A stretch of DNA of 64,000 nt, from positions 124,001-188,000 of the forward strand of contig NZ_NEFF01000003.1 in the NCBI RefSeq assembly GCF_002252045.1. The letters are read 5' to 3'. The notes beneath the pieces were generated by a model. That model was not told the origin of the DNA, made no database searches, and saw only the letters and a program-made list of their open reading frames with translations. The translations under genes were made by a program, and so were the position numbers. The first letter of the stretch is position 1. Each line of letters opens with the position of its first letter. Source of the DNA: Ignatzschineria sp. F8392. GTDB taxonomy: Bacteria; Pseudomonadota; Gammaproteobacteria; Cardiobacteriales; Wohlfahrtiimonadaceae. Shown in pieces: positions 17,718 to 27,534 of the stretch.

Positions 17718-18371
17718 ATGGCTATTGGTATCTTTATTATGGCTGCCGGCATGAGCCGTCGCTTTAAAGCAGAGAGTAATCAACATAAACTGCTCGTATC
17801 GCCCCCGCTATTTGAAGAAGCCCTTCTTACGATCACCTATAATCGTGTTAAAGGGGCCTTTAAAGGGGAGGAGATTGCGATTATCACCAATCATGCAGAG
17901 CCGGAAGTCACAGCGCTCGCCCGCTCATTGCATCCCCAGATCCTCACCATCGAGAGTGATGGTTTAGGCGAGAGTATCGGTTTAGCGGCCAAAGCGCTAC
18001 TGCTTGCCGATGATGCTCCTTTTAAAGCATTAGAGGGGATCTTTATCCTGCCGGCGGATCTTCCCTATCTCTTAACAGAGACACTGATTCTACTCAAAGG
18101 GTATCTTGAAAAGTCGGAGCATCCTATTATTCGCCCGCTCTTTGATCATATGCCGGGGCATCCTGTTGGCTTTAAAGCGATGCTCTTTCCAGAATTAGCA
18201 CAACTCTCCGGCGATCTAGGCGCACAAAAGCTGCTAAAACCGGAGATGACTCGAAATATCTCCGTCTTCGATCCCGGCGTTATTTGGGATATCGACACCC
18301 CGGAAGATCTACTCACCAAACCAGGCGATCATCAATGGTATACAGCGCCCTATCTTCGGGTGAATCGGTAA
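17718..18371 (+). CDS. MobA/MocA-like nucleotidyltransferase
   Basis: A 217-residue NTP transferase of the MobA-like family. The N-terminal nucleotide-binding signature is MAAGMSRRF (close to the classic LAAGxSxRxG), and ILPADLPYL carries the metal-binding aspartate. HPVGFKAMLFPEL fits the substrate loop. The family includes MocA, which cytidylates molybdopterin for xanthine-dehydrogenase-type enzymes, the natural partner of the XdhC gene 164 bp downstream. The start at 17718 is chosen because AGGAG (17705-17709) stands eight bases ahead and the signature follows at once; the longer open frame from 17547 lacks such a site. Confidence 0.75.
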   Translation: MAIGIFIMAAGMSRRFKAESNQHKLLVSPPLFEEALLTITYNRVKGAFKGEEIAIITNHAEPEVTALARSLHPQILTIESDGLGESIGLAAKALLLADDAPFKALEGIFILPADLPYLLTETLILLKGYLEKSEHPIIRPLFDHMPGHPVGFKAMLFPELAQLSGDLGAQKLLKPEMTRNISVFDPGVIWDIDTPEDLLTKPGDHQWYTAPYLRVNR

Positions 18372-18535
18372 TTTTAAGATAATTTTATAAATGGGAGAGA
18401 AGGTAATCTCGCATCTATAGAATGTAGAAAATAATATAACAATCGCTACAACGATCACTATAAAGATTACTATAAAGATCATGGCATCAGATCCCATCTA
18501 CAGATCATCAAAAAGGAATCATCACGGAGGAGAGA

Positions 18536-19513
18536 ATGAAACAACTCGATCTACTTGTCATTGAGACGGCGGAGATGTGGCTTACTCAAGGAGAGACAAT
18601 TTGGCTCTGCACGGTACTTCGCACCTATGGCTCTGCACCGCGCTCTCCGGGTGCGCTCTTTGCCGCTAATAGTCGGGGGGAATATGTGGGTTCTCTCTCC
18701 GGCGGTTGTATCGAGGAGGATCTCCTTGCCAAAATTAAGCAAAATTGGTTTCAACAGCAGAGTGAGCTCATTATCTATGGTGAGATGAGTGATCATTTTC
18801 GCCCTAATCGACAGCTTCCCTGTGGTGGGACGATCGATGTACTACTTGAACGGCTTACACCCACATCTACAAATCGAGCCTATCTACAAGCGATGTCTCG
18901 CGCTTTTACCGGCAAAGAGAAGCTGATTAAAAGGGTTATATTGGGGGAGTCGGCACAATTATCAGATCACTCTGATGAAGCTTCTTCGCAGATTGAAGAG
19001 ATCGATGGTGTAATTACACTTCCTTTAGAGGCTGAGAATCGAATCTTTATTGCCGGTATCTCCGCCGTGGCCCTCTACACAATCGATTTTGCCACGACAC
19101 TAGGCTTTAAGGTAATTGTAGCCGATGATCGGCAAGAGGAGCTTCGACAATTAGAGAGCTCTCCTCTGCTTGAAAGGATAACGCTATTGAAGACCTTTCC
19201 AGCGACTTATCTTGAAAATGAGGGTGCTTCGGAGCAGACGGCGATTCTTTCACTAACACATGATCCCCGCATTGATGATTTTACAATGATCGCCGCTTTA
19301 GCAACGCCGGCATTCTATATCGGCGCAATGGGGTCAAAACGCAATAGTACTCATCGTTTAGCACGTCTACGGGAATGCACCGATTATCAAGAGCATGATC
19401 TCGCTCGAATCCACGCCCCAATCGGTCTTCCTATCGGCAGTAAAACACCGGCAGAGATCGCCCTTGCCATCGTTGCAGATATTGTTCGCGTAAAAAATGG
19501 GATCTCCCTCTAA
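18536..19513 (+). CDS. XdhC family molybdenum-hydroxylase maturation protein
   Basis: A 325-residue XdhC/CoxF family protein. XdhC proteins bind the molybdenum cofactor, help its sulfuration, and insert it into xanthine-dehydrogenase-type enzymes. The N-terminal domain shows TYGSAPRSPGALFA and GSLSGGCIEEDLL; the C-terminal Rossmann-like domain shows FYIGAMGSKRN and HAPIGLPIGSKTPAEIA. AGGAG lies a few bases before the ATG. The molybdenum hydroxylase subunits it should serve are absent from the window; only a cytochrome c and a MobA-like gene accompany it. Confidence 0.88.
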   Translation: MKQLDLLVIETAEMWLTQGETIWLCTVLRTYGSAPRSPGALFAANSRGEYVGSLSGGCIEEDLLAKIKQNWFQQQSELIIYGEMSDHFRPNRQLPCGGTIDVLLERLTPTSTNRAYLQAMSRAFTGKEKLIKRVILGESAQLSDHSDEASSQIEEIDGVITLPLEAENRIFIAGISAVALYTIDFATTLGFKVIVADDRQEELRQLESSPLLERITLLKTFPATYLENEGASEQTAILSLTHDPRIDDFTMIAALATPAFYIGAMGSKRNSTHRLARLRECTDYQEHDLARIHAPIGLPIGSKTPAEIALAIVADIVRVKNGISL

Positions 19514-19548
19514 GAAGATCCCTGATCTTGTTTGTAACAGAGATAGAA

Positions 19549-20527
19549 GCTGAACGTTGCCGGTCCTTACTATCGCGTACTTTCACAAATCACGCGCCGG
19601 CAGTAGGAGATCTTCTATCGCCAATAACTTTCTTATTTTTTTGAAATAACATAGGTTGATGAGTTGCCGGAGATTACCATTGTATCCTTCCATAATTTGC
19701 ATGCCGGCAAATATCGCTACTTCAGCAATATCATCCTCGGCACTGAAAGTACCAATTCGCGGGCATGCATAGGCTAAAAGAACAAAATAGTCGGCTCCCG
19801 CGGCTCCACGAATTTTCTTAAGAATGATTGATTGAGATAAAAAAGGCTGAACGTTGCCGGTCCTTACTATCGCGTACTTTCACAAATCACGCGCCGGCAG
19901 TAGGAGATCTTCTATCGCCAATAACTTTCTTATTTTTTTGAAATAACATAGGTTGATGAGTTGCCGGAGATTACCATTGTATCCTTCCATAATTTGCATG
20001 CCGGCAAATATCGCTACTTCAGCAATATCATCCTCGGCACTGAAAGTACCAATTCGCGGGCATGCATAGGCTAAAAGAACAAAATAGTCGGCTCCCGCGG
20101 CTCCACGAATTTTCTTAAGAATGATTGATTGAGATAAAAAAGGCTGAACGTTGCCGGTCCTTACTATCGCGTACTTTCACAAATCACGCGCCGGCAGTAG
20201 GAGATCTTCTATCGCCAATAACTTTCTTATTTTTTTGAAATAACATAGGTTGATGAGTTGCCGGAGATTACCATTGTATCCTTCCATAATTTGCATGCCG
20301 GCAAATATCGCTACTTCAGCAATATCATCCTCGGCACTGAAAGTACCAATTCGCGGGCATGCATAGGCTAAAAGAACGAAATAGTCGGCTCCCGCGGCTC
20401 CACGAATTTTCTTAAGAATGATTGATTGAGATAAAAAAGGCTGAACGCTGCCGGAGATGACCACTGCGAGCTTCAACGATTTGCATGCCGGCAAATATAG
20501 CTACTTCAACAATATCACCCTCAGCGC
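19549..20527 (+). repeat. 297-bp tandem repeat, three near-identical copies plus a decayed fourth (long form of the dispersed family)
   Basis: Units begin with GCTGAACG at 19549, 19846, 20143 and 20440, spaced exactly 297 bp. The first three copies look almost identical (one substitution noticed, AAAAGAACAAAA versus AAAAGAACGAAA in copy 3). The fourth is diverged and stops at the transglycosylase stop codon. Each unit contains a GCCGG-type palindrome, an insert of about 137 bp found only in long-form copies, a GGCATGC segment, a CTCCCGCGG segment and a CTTAAGAAT segment. It lies between the 3' ends of two convergent genes. Open frames inside are by-products. Confidence 0.9.
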
Positions 20528-21475
20528 TTAGTTCGTTCCGTATGCTAAGGTTGCAATCTCTTTGGGCATAATCATCACTGAAGAGCCATCTTTTGTATAG
20601 AGATCACTTGGATTGAGATACTTGATGGTATGCTCTTTTAATCCATAACGACGTGCAGCTTCTAAGAGCTCTTTTTTATTGGGGGATTTCACCGCAATAA
20701 TTTCCGGGATTGATTCGACCGGCACTTCGAGTTGCGATTTCTCTAATGCTAATTGTGAAAGCGCTAAAACACGAGGAATATAAGCTTTAGTGATGGGAGG
20801 TAGATCTAAATTCCAGAAATTCACCGGCTTGCCTGCTGCACGATTCTTCTTCATACTCCGAAGAACTCGCCCTTCCCCAGCATTGTAAGCAGCTAACGTC
20901 AAGAGCCAATCCCCATCAAAACGGCGATTAAGGTATTCTAGATAATCGAGCGCGGCCTCTGTGGCACGAACGAAGTTTAAACGCCCATCTGACTTTTGTG
21001 AAATCTGAATACCAAAAGTCTTTGCTGCCGCAGGGCCTAATTGCCAAAGCCCAATATGTTGACCATTACGCGCATTAGGACGATAACCACTCTCCACTAA
21101 AGGAACAAAAGCAATCTCAAGCGGCAAACCACGTCGCGCTAACTCATCAACAACATAATTGAAGACCACAAGCCCATCACCATCAAGATGCGTGAAGACT
21201 CCGGCATTTTTTGTCTCATAATTTTGGATCATGGCACGAACGCGGGCGTGATCTTTATCTCCCATTCCCATTCCATTGTTGAGTTTTGTGGTAAGGAGTA
21301 GATCCGGTTCGTAAAGTTGTGCGCGCTCTCGCCCAGAAGCGAAAGTGAGGGTGAGCAGCGATGCCATTAGGCAGAGTGTCAGAAAAAATAGCTGCAGTGA
21401 AACCCGGCGCCAAGAGGTGATACGACCTAAATAATCGATTGAAAAATAACTCTCTTTTTTAGTCATCCCATTCAT
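20528..21475 (-). CDS. MltD-like lytic transglycosylase (GH23)
   Basis: A 315-residue GH23 transglycosylase that cleaves peptidoglycan glycan strands with formation of 1,6-anhydro-MurNAc. An N-terminal hydrophobic segment (about 26-46) acts as signal or anchor. The catalytic glutamate is in PLVESGYRP (E128), with the family motifs GLWQLGPAAAKTFGI and AAYNAGEGRV. The C-terminal 45 residues (ELLEAARRYGLKEHTIKYLN...) look like one degenerate LysM unit; MltD of Escherichia coli is longer with two LysM repeats, so this is a short version. The start could also be the ATG three codons on (MTKKES). The stop codon abuts the 297-bp repeat array. Confidence 0.85.
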   Translation of the reverse strand: MNGMTKKESYFSIDYLGRITSWRRVSLQLFFLTLCLMASLLTLTFASGRERAQLYEPDLLLTTKLNNGMGMGDKDHARVRAMIQNYETKNAGVFTHLDGDGLVVFNYVVDELARRGLPLEIAFVPLVESGYRPNARNGQHIGLWQLGPAAAKTFGIQISQKSDGRLNFVRATEAALDYLEYLNRRFDGDWLLTLAAYNAGEGRVLRSMKKNRAAGKPVNFWNLDLPPITKAYIPRVLALSQLALEKSQLEVPVESIPEIIAVKSPNKKELLEAARRYGLKEHTIKYLNPSDLYTKDGSSVMIMPKEIATLAYGTN

Positions 21476-21959
21476 TCTATTTGTTAAACAGAAAAGGAGT
21501 ATAACTGAGATTGATCAAAAAAACCGCTTTATTTTTTTTATCAGAACGATTTTATACCTATAGTTAATCCTTTTTTAATCCTTTTTAAATCTTTTTTCAT
21601 AAGGCTTAAAAAGGTGATAGAAGGTTATTAAAGAACGCTTGAGGCGCGATGAAGAAATGGTTAAAAAAACATTTAAAACCCCCAGCTAAACGACTTTAGC
21701 TTCTAACTTTCCTCTAACTTTAATGTCTATTTGTAATATCTATTTACGACTATTTTGCCTATCTGCGTCTATTTATGCCTATTTATTAGCCGACTGAGCC
21801 ATAGATCTCGCTGTAATAGAGGGTAGATGCCCCTCTCTCTTAAATTTAAGATGCATTCTAAGTAGCGCGAAAGAGAGATCTTTAAAATAAAATATGCCAA
21901 ATGAAAAGCCTTAATGGTATAAAGGAATATTTAGGCACTCTTAAAAATTATGCGGTAAA
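21476..21959. other. AT-rich spacer with degenerate direct repeats, divergent promoter region
   Basis: A 484-bp region between the divergent transglycosylase and aroQ genes. Bases about 21720-21790 are built from repeats around TCTATTTATGCC and related words. No gene is seen. Promoters for both genes must lie here, but no consensus pair can be defended. Confidence 0.4.
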
Positions 21960-22442
21960 ATGTCACTTATGATAAATCAAGAAAAGCACAAAAAAATCCT
22001 TCTGATCAATGGAGTTAACTTAAACCTCTTAGGAATGCGTGAGCCTGAAATTTATGGCCACACAACACTTGAGATGCTTGAGTCGCACTTAGTTGAGTGC
22101 GGGAAGGCGTGCAATATCGATTTAATCACAATGCAGAGTAATCGCGAATATGAGATTGTCGAAGCAATTCATGCAGCAAAGCAGAATAATATTGAGGGCA
22201 TTATTATCAATCCCGGCGCCTTTACCCATACAAGTATCGCCATTCGTGATGCTTTTCTCGGCGTAGAGATACCCTTTGTAGAGATCCATATCTCAAATGT
22301 CTTTAGGCGAGAGTCTTTTAGACACACCTCTTACCTATCAGATATCGCTAGCGGCGTCATCGTCGGATGTGGTCTTTATGGCTATGAACTTGCACTACTC
22401 AATATTACGAATATAATCTCTAACAAATACTCGAACAAATAG
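21960..22442 (+). CDS. aroQ: Type II 3-dehydroquinate dehydratase
   Basis: A 160-residue type II dehydroquinase (shikimate pathway, 3-dehydroquinate to 3-dehydroshikimate). The N-terminal [18 protein letters not shown] contains the catalytic tyrosine in the YG pair. [16 protein letters not shown] carries the substrate-binding Asn/His region and [15 protein letters not shown] the catalytic histidine. The length matches the dodecameric family. It is followed by accB and accC, the conserved aroQ-accB-accC order. The start may be 21960 or the ATG three codons later; no clear ribosome-binding site separates them. Confidence 0.95.
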   Translation: MSLMINQEKHKKILLINGVNLNLLGMREPEIYGHTTLEMLESHLVECGKACNIDLITMQSNREYEIVEAIHAAKQNNIEGIIINPGAFTHTSIAIRDAFLGVEIPFVEIHISNVFRRESFRHTSYLSDIASGVIVGCGLYGYELALLNITNIISNKYSNK

Positions 22443-22449
22443 ATCGAAA

Positions 22450-22478
22450 TAAGGAGATTCCTCTATGGAATCTCCTTA
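22450..22478 (+). terminator. Perfect 12-bp hairpin between aroQ and accB (terminator or attenuator)
   Basis: Arms TAAGGAGATTCC (22450-22461) and GGAATCTCCTTA (22467-22478) with a five-base loop. Only a weak T-run follows (TCATTTTAC). The left arm also contains AAGGAG, so it could sequester a Shine-Dalgarno-like sequence. It is likely to limit read-through from aroQ into accBC. Confidence 0.5.
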
Positions 22479-22503
22479 TCATTTTACATAGGAGCTAATC
22501 TTA

Positions 22504-22971
22504 ATGGATATTAAAGAAATTGAAAAACTCGTAGAACTCATTGATAACTCATCCATCGATGAAATCGAGATTACAGACGGTGAAGAGTCACTTCGTATTA
22601 GCCGCTTTCCAAAAGAGACGCAGGTATTTACCGGTCAGATGCCAATGATGCAGCCACAAGCTGCGCCTCAAACAAATGTGCAGATGCCATCCGTAGCGAC
22701 AACTTCAGCGCCAGAAGCAGCTCCTGCTGAACTCTCTGGAAAAATTGTTCGTTCACCAATGGTGGGAACATTCTACCGTGCAGCTTCCCCTACGTCAGAC
22801 CCATTCACAGAAATCGATGCGCAAGTTAATGTTGGCGATGTTGTCTGCATTATCGAAGCGATGAAGATGTTTAACCAAATTGAAGCGGAAGTTTCAGGAA
22901 AAGTTGTGAAATTCTTAGTAGAAAATGGTGAGCCTGTAGAGTTTGATCAGCCTCTCATGATCCTTGAATAA
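22504..22971 (+). CDS. accB: Biotin carboxyl carrier protein of acetyl-CoA carboxylase
   Basis: A 155-residue BCCP. The C-terminal biotinyl domain (about 80-155) contains EAMKM with the biotinylated lysine K121, preceded by the [10 protein letters not shown] thumb region. A Pro/Ala/Gln/Met-rich linker (about 44-75) joins it to the N-terminal dimerisation part. It carries CO2 on biotin between AccC and AccAD in the first step of fatty acid synthesis. AGGAG precedes the start, and accC follows 14 bp later in the same operon. Confidence 0.97.
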   Translation: MDIKEIEKLVELIDNSSIDEIEITDGEESLRISRFPKETQVFTGQMPMMQPQAAPQTNVQMPSVATTSAPEAAPAELSGKIVRSPMVGTFYRAASPTSDPFTEIDAQVNVGDVVCIIEAMKMFNQIEAEVSGKVVKFLVENGEPVEFDQPLMILE

Positions 22972-22985
22972 GGAGCTATTTAGAG

Positions 22986-24341
22986 ATGTTAAAGAAAGTA
23001 TTAATTGCAAACCGCGGAGAGATCGCGCTGCGAATTCTAAGAGCTTGTAAAGAGCTTGGAATACAGACAGTTGCCGTTCACTCAACCGGTGATAAAGATC
23101 TTAAGCATGTGCGCCTTGCAGATGAGTCTGTCTGTATCGGTCCACCTGCGCCAGGTCTGAGCTATCTCAATATTCCGAGCATTATTGCTGCTGCTGAATT
23201 AACCAATGCCGATGGTATCCATCCCGGTTACGGTTTCTTAGCAGAGAATGCTGATTTTGCAGAACGTGTTGAGAATTCTGGATTTACCTTTATCGGCCCT
23301 ACTGCAGAGACAATCCGCATTATGGGAGATAAAGTTTCCGCCAAGAAAGCGATGATTGAAGCAGGGGTCCCTTGTGTTCCCGGCTCTGGCGATGCTTTAA
23401 GCGATAATAAAGAAGAGAACCTCCGTCTTGCACGTGAAGTTGGCTATCCGATTATTGTTAAAGCTTCCGGCGGTGGCGGTGGTCGCGGGATGCGTGTTGT
23501 AGAGTCTGAAAAAGATCTACTTCGCTCTATCGAATTGACTAAATCAGAAGCTCTTGCTGCTTTTGGGAATCCAGAAGTCTATATGGAGCGCTACCTTCAA
23601 AAGCCTCGCCATATTGAGATCCAAGTTTTAGCAGATGGCCAAGGCAATGCGATTCATCTCGGTGAGCGTGACTGTTCATTACAGCGTCGTCATCAGAAAG
23701 TATTGGAAGAAGCGCCAGCGCCTGGTATTACGGCAGAAGAGCGTGCACGCATCGGTCAAGCGTGTGTTGAAGCGTGTAAACGTATCAACTATCGTGGTGC
23801 AGGAACTTTTGAGTTCCTCTATGAAAATGGTGAATTCTTCTTTATTGAGATGAATACCCGTATTCAAGTTGAGCATCCTATTACAGAGATGATTACAGGG
23901 GTTGACCTTGTTCGTGAGCAACTTAAAATCGCAAGTGGTATGCCGTTAACCTTAACGCAAGATGATATTAAGTTTGAAGGTCATGCGATCGAATGCCGTA
24001 TCAATGCGGAGCATCCTGAGACCTTTATCCCATCACCGGGCTTAATCACCAATTATCATCCACCAGGTGGTCCAGGGATTCGCATCGATACCCATATCTA
24101 TGCAGGTTACACTGTTCCGCCCTTCTACGATTCGATGATTGCAAAAATTATCTCTTACGCACCAACGCGTGATATGGCAATTGGTCGCCTTAAAAATGCG
24201 CTTCATGAGCTCATTATTGAAGGAATCAACACCAATGCTGAATTGCATCTTCGTATCTTAAATGATCCTGTCTTCCTTAAAGGTGGCATGGATATTCACC
24301 ATCTTGAGAAGATGTTGAAAGAGAGCAAAGTAGAAGCATAA
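22986..24341 (+). CDS. accC: Biotin carboxylase subunit of acetyl-CoA carboxylase
   Basis: A 451-residue biotin carboxylase of standard length. It starts with [17 protein letters not shown]. The ATP-grasp domain shows the glycine-rich loop [14 protein letters not shown], and the catalytic stretch [16 protein letters not shown] holds the biotin- and bicarbonate-handling residues. It carboxylates biotin on AccB with ATP and bicarbonate. It is co-transcribed with accB (14-bp spacing) and ends before a strong terminator at 24367. prmA, often next in related genomes, is absent. Confidence 0.97.
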   Translation: MLKKVLIANRGEIALRILRACKELGIQTVAVHSTGDKDLKHVRLADESVCIGPPAPGLSYLNIPSIIAAAELTNADGIHPGYGFLAENADFAERVENSGFTFIGPTAETIRIMGDKVSAKKAMIEAGVPCVPGSGDALSDNKEENLRLAREVGYPIIVKASGGGGGRGMRVVESEKDLLRSIELTKSEALAAFGNPEVYMERYLQKPRHIEIQVLADGQGNAIHLGERDCSLQRRHQKVLEEAPAPGITAEERARIGQACVEACKRINYRGAGTFEFLYENGEFFFIEMNTRIQVEHPITEMITGVDLVREQLKIASGMPLTLTQDDIKFEGHAIECRINAEHPETFIPSPGLITNYHPPGGPGIRIDTHIYAGYTVPPFYDSMIAKIISYAPTRDMAIGRLKNALHELIIEGINTNAELHLRILNDPVFLKGGMDIHHLEKMLKESKVEA

Positions 24342-24366
24342 TAGGATCATTACAGTCAAAATAGAA

Positions 24367-24405
24367 AGAGAGCGATCGAATTAAACCGATCGCTCTCTCT
24401 TTTTG
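24367..24405. terminator. Intrinsic terminator after accBC, usable from both strands
   Basis: Arms AGAGAGCGATCG (24367-24378) and CGATCGCTCTCT (24387-24398) form a perfect 12-bp stem with an eight-base loop, followed by CTTTTT on the plus strand. On the minus strand TTTCTATTTTG follows, so it can also terminate hemH, which ends at 24455. Confidence 0.85.
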
Positions 24406-24454
24406 TCGCTTATACTTATATTCTTCAAGCCCTATTCAAAGCTCTGTTCAAGCT

Positions 24455-25402
24455 CTATTTAAGAACCTCATCCTTCATCATCTCGATATGGAGATCATCA
24501 CTATTGATGCAAGGGATAAAGGTATAGGCTTCCCCGCCTGACTCCATAAAGAGTTCATAATTCTCCATCGCCATCTCTTCTAATGTCTCTAAGCAATCGG
24601 CACTAAAGCCGGGGCAGAAGACGGCAATCTTGGTAATAGCATTGCCGGGCGCTTCTTCAAAAAATTGTGCGGCATAAGGTTGGAGCCACTCTGCACGTCC
24701 AAAGCGTGATTGGAAAACGGTCTCAAAGCGCTCTAAGGGTTCTCCCATTCGCTCTGCGATCAGGCGAGTTGTCTCTAAGCATTGATCATAATAGGGGTCA
24801 CCATCGAGATAAGTTTGACGAGGCATACCGTGATAAGAGAAAACATACTTATCGAGCTCAAGACCTTTTGTCGATTCGCGGATACGTTCAACACAGGCAT
24901 CGATATAGTATGGGTTTTGATAATAGGCACCCAAGACTCGTAATGCGGGGAAATAACGAAGCTCTCGTAGTACCTCGCCAACCTTATCCATCACAGATGC
25001 TGTCGTTGCTGCAGAATATTGAGGATAGAGGGGAAAGATCACGATCTCATCGACCTTATCGGCAATCAACTTCTTAATCGCCGATTCGATCGAAGGGTTG
25101 CCATAACGCATCGCAATTTCAACTTGGTAATTATTCGGCAATAATTGCGTTAACTTCTCCGCTTGCGCCTTTGTAATATTGAGTAATGGCGAACCATTAT
25201 CCCAAACCTCTAGATATTTCTCCGCCGACTTTTGTGGGCGAGTATTGAGGATAATCCCGTAAAGAATGGGATACCACTTCCATTTAGGCTCCTCAATCAC
25301 GCGAGGATCTTTCAAAAACTCTTCAAGATAGACCTTCAGCGCCTCTTTTGTAGGAGCATCGGGAGTCCCTAAATTTGTTAATACAACACCAATTTTCTTC
25401 AT
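24455..25402 (-). CDS. hemH: Ferrochelatase
   Basis: A 315-residue ferrochelatase that inserts Fe2+ into protoporphyrin IX in the last step of heme synthesis. Recognised by GVVLTNLGTPDAPT at the N-terminus, the catalytic histidine in SYHGMPRQ, QSRFGRAEWLQPY, and CPGFSADCLETLEEM with the conserved late glutamates. The length is typical. It is monocistronic, with a terminator shared with accC. An upstream spacer carries a copy of the dispersed repeat. Confidence 0.96.
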   Translation of the reverse strand: MKKIGVVLTNLGTPDAPTKEALKVYLEEFLKDPRVIEEPKWKWYPILYGIILNTRPQKSAEKYLEVWDNGSPLLNITKAQAEKLTQLLPNNYQVEIAMRYGNPSIESAIKKLIADKVDEIVIFPLYPQYSAATTASVMDKVGEVLRELRYFPALRVLGAYYQNPYYIDACVERIRESTKGLELDKYVFSYHGMPRQTYLDGDPYYDQCLETTRLIAERMGEPLERFETVFQSRFGRAEWLQPYAAQFFEEAPGNAITKIAVFCPGFSADCLETLEEMAMENYELFMESGGEAYTFIPCINSDDLHIEMMKDEVLK

Positions 25403-25649
25403 TCTTAAATCTCTACTTTATCGTCGTGAATTTTATGTGAATCATTGCATCAATAAAAAGGGGTATCCCCTTACGGCATCATCTCTTCTACGTCATCGGT
25501 TATCATCGATATCATCAATGTTTCGATCTCTCTAGCACTTTTGAGATAACACATTACATAATTCTCTATTCTAACAGTAGCAGCAAGAAGTTGGCTAATG
25601 ATTCTCATCATCATTTTCAATCACCCTCTTTCAGATATCCAATTGAGAG

Positions 25650-26095
25650 TTCGCTACTTGCCGATACCTCATCAGCCTATTTTTTCATGAAGATTCTTAA
25701 GAAGGTTCATGGAGCCGCGGGAACCGACCATTTCGTTCTTTTCACCTCTGCATGCCCGCTGTTCGGCACTTTCAGCACCAGGATGATATCGCTAAAGTAA
25801 CGATATTTGCCGGCATGCAAATTTTGGAGGGATGCAATGGTCATCTCCGGCAACTCATCAACCTATATTATTTCAAAAAAATAAGAAAGTTATTGGCGAT
25901 AGAAGATCGCCAACTGCCGGCGTGCGATTTATGGAAGTACGCAATAGTGAGGACCGGCAGCGTTCAGCTTTTTCTGTCTCACTTTTTTATCTCAAACAAT
26001 GATTCCTAAGAAGGTTCATGGAGCCGCGGGAACCGACCATTTCGTTCTTTTCACCCCTGCATGCCCGTAAATTGGCATCTTTGATGCCGGCACTA
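25650..26095 (-). repeat. Dispersed palindromic repeat, locus 2 (one long-form unit plus a partial unit)
   Basis: It reads on the minus strand relative to the 19.5-kb array. CTTAAGAA-N-GGTTCATGGAGCCGCGGGA occurs twice (about 25696 and 26010), and the long-form insert (TTATTGGCGATAGAAGATC and flanks) lies between. The second unit ends in GGCATC-TTT-GATGCC at about 26078-26092. The copies have diverged from the 19.5-kb units. It lies between hemH and the mdh terminator. The remaining spacer (25403-25649) shows no gene. Confidence 0.8.
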
Positions 26096-26123
26096 AAACT
26101 ACATATTACCTACGAAAATATCC

Positions 26124-26164
26124 ATAAAAAAAGCTAATGTGATCTGATCGATCATCATTAGCTT
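26124..26164 (-). terminator. Intrinsic terminator of mdh
   Basis: On the minus strand AAGCTAATG pairs with CATTAGCTT, the inner GAT/ATC pairs extend the stem, and a run of seven T follows. This is a strong rho-independent terminator 53 bp after the mdh stop codon. Confidence 0.8.
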
Positions 26165-26216
26165 ATTTAATACTTGATATTTTAGGACGCCGCTATTAGC
26201 AACGCATCAACATTGA

Positions 26217-27197
26217 TTAACCTAAAAGTGATTTAACTGCTTCTGCTTCTTCACGAAGTTCTTTCTCAGTTGCATCCATCTTCTCACGTGAGTAGTCAGA
26301 GATCTCAAGACCTTGAACGATCTCAAAATCACCATCTTTACAGATACATGGATATGAGTAGATGATTCCTTCTTCGATACCATATGAGCCATCAGCAGGT
26401 ACTGCCATAGAGACCCAATCGCCCTCTTTCGTACCTAATGCCCATGAACGCATATGATCGATTGCAGATGATGCCGCAGATGCCGCTGAAGATGCACCAC
26501 GTGCTTTGATAATCGCTGCACCACGTTGTTGAACTTGTGGAATATACTCGTTTTCATACCAATCACGCTCAATTAACTCAAGCGCTGGCTTACCATTAAT
26601 AGTTGTAAAGGTAAGATCAGGATATTGTGTTGAAGAGTGGTTGCCCCAGATTGTCATCTTTTTGATGTCATTGATGTGTGAACCTGTCTTCTCTGCAAGA
26701 AGGCTTAAACCACGGTTATGGTCTAAACGTGTCATTGCATGGAAATGACGTGGGTTAAGATCTGGTGCATTCTTCATTGCGATCAATGCGTTTGTATTTG
26801 CTGGGTTACCAACAACTAATACTTTAACATCACGGCTTGCGTGATCATTAAGCGCTTTACCTTGTGGACCAAAGATCGCACCGTTTGCTTCAAGAAGATC
26901 TTTACGCTCCATACCTGGACCACGTGGACGCGCACCAACGAGCATCGCATAGTCAGTATCTTTAAATGCAACGTTAAGATCATCTGTTGCGATGATATCT
27001 TGCACTAATGGGAACGCACAGTCATTGAGCTCCATCACAACACCTTTAAGCGCTTCTAACGCTGGGGTGATCTCTAGAAGCTGAAGGATAACAGGCTGAT
27101 CTGGACCTAACATATCGCCTGCTGCGATACGGAATGCCATTGCATAACCGATATTACCTGCTGCACCTGTGATGGTTACTCGTACTGGTTTTTTCAT
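26217..27197 (-). CDS. mdh: Malate dehydrogenase
   Basis: A 326-residue NAD-dependent malate dehydrogenase (TCA cycle, malate/oxaloacetate) of the cytosolic-type subgroup. Seen: the NAD-binding [27 protein letters not shown] in the mobile loop (substrate arginine), [20 protein letters not shown] (Asp/Arg of the active site) and [11 protein letters not shown] with the catalytic histidine. GAGGAG lies nine bases before the ATG and a strong terminator follows. Codon use avoids the GCC-GGC Ala-Gly spelling seen elsewhere, as expected of a highly expressed gene. Confidence 0.96.
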   Translation of the reverse strand: MKKPVRVTITGAAGNIGYAMAFRIAAGDMLGPDQPVILQLLEITPALEALKGVVMELNDCAFPLVQDIIATDDLNVAFKDTDYAMLVGARPRGPGMERKDLLEANGAIFGPQGKALNDHASRDVKVLVVGNPANTNALIAMKNAPDLNPRHFHAMTRLDHNRGLSLLAEKTGSHINDIKKMTIWGNHSSTQYPDLTFTTINGKPALELIERDWYENEYIPQVQQRGAAIIKARGASSAASAASSAIDHMRSWALGTKEGDWVSMAVPADGSYGIEEGIIYSYPCICKDGDFEIVQGLEISDYSREKMDATEKELREEAEAVKSLLG

Positions 27198-27534
27198 ATT
27201 TGCTTCTCCTCATAAATAGAATGCACTGTCATTAAAAACTTTTGATAAAACTTTTTGATAAAGCTTTTGAGTAAAGCTTTTTAATCTGTGTCGAATGAAT
27301 GTTTGTAGTGAATATGTAATTTTTCTATTATACGCCATTCAGTCGTAATGTCTTCTCTATTGTCTATCACTTTTATAAAAGTAATATCACAATCAATGTC
27401 TCAACTAATGTCTAAACTAATGTCTAAACTAATGTAGCAACAAATGTTAACGGTACTGTAAATTTTTTAAAATCTTTCAAGGAAATAGTTCAAAGAAGTC
27501 TTTCAGAAGATTTTAAAGGGCATTGAAGGAGATA
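27198..27534. other. Spacer between mraY and mdh with slippage-like direct repeats
   Basis: A 337-bp AT-rich spacer. About 27233-27280 is built on repeats of CTTTTTGATAAAG, and 27396-27440 on CTAAACTAATGT. An 11-bp perfect stem (27466-27476 with 27507-27517, 30-base loop) near the mraY stop could be a weak terminator. The mdh promoter must lie at its left part. No gene is seen. Confidence 0.45.

Noticed and set aside
18309-18497. Hydrophobic minus-strand frame between the MobA-like gene and xdhC
   Set aside because: It overlaps the 3' end of the MobA-like gene antisense and comes from a repeat-like CGATCACTATAAAG stretch; there is no start signal.
20177-20494. 105-residue minus-strand reading frame in the 297-bp repeat, with related frames at 25591-26009 and 61158-61388
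   Set aside because: These frames lie wholly in the dispersed repeats. Frame integrity is not kept among loci and the conserved parts are palindromes, so they look like by-products of non-coding repeats.
19549-20527. CRISPR array or integron cassette array
   Set aside because: The units are directly abutting 297-bp copies without variable spacers, and there is no cas gene, integrase or attC-attI pattern.
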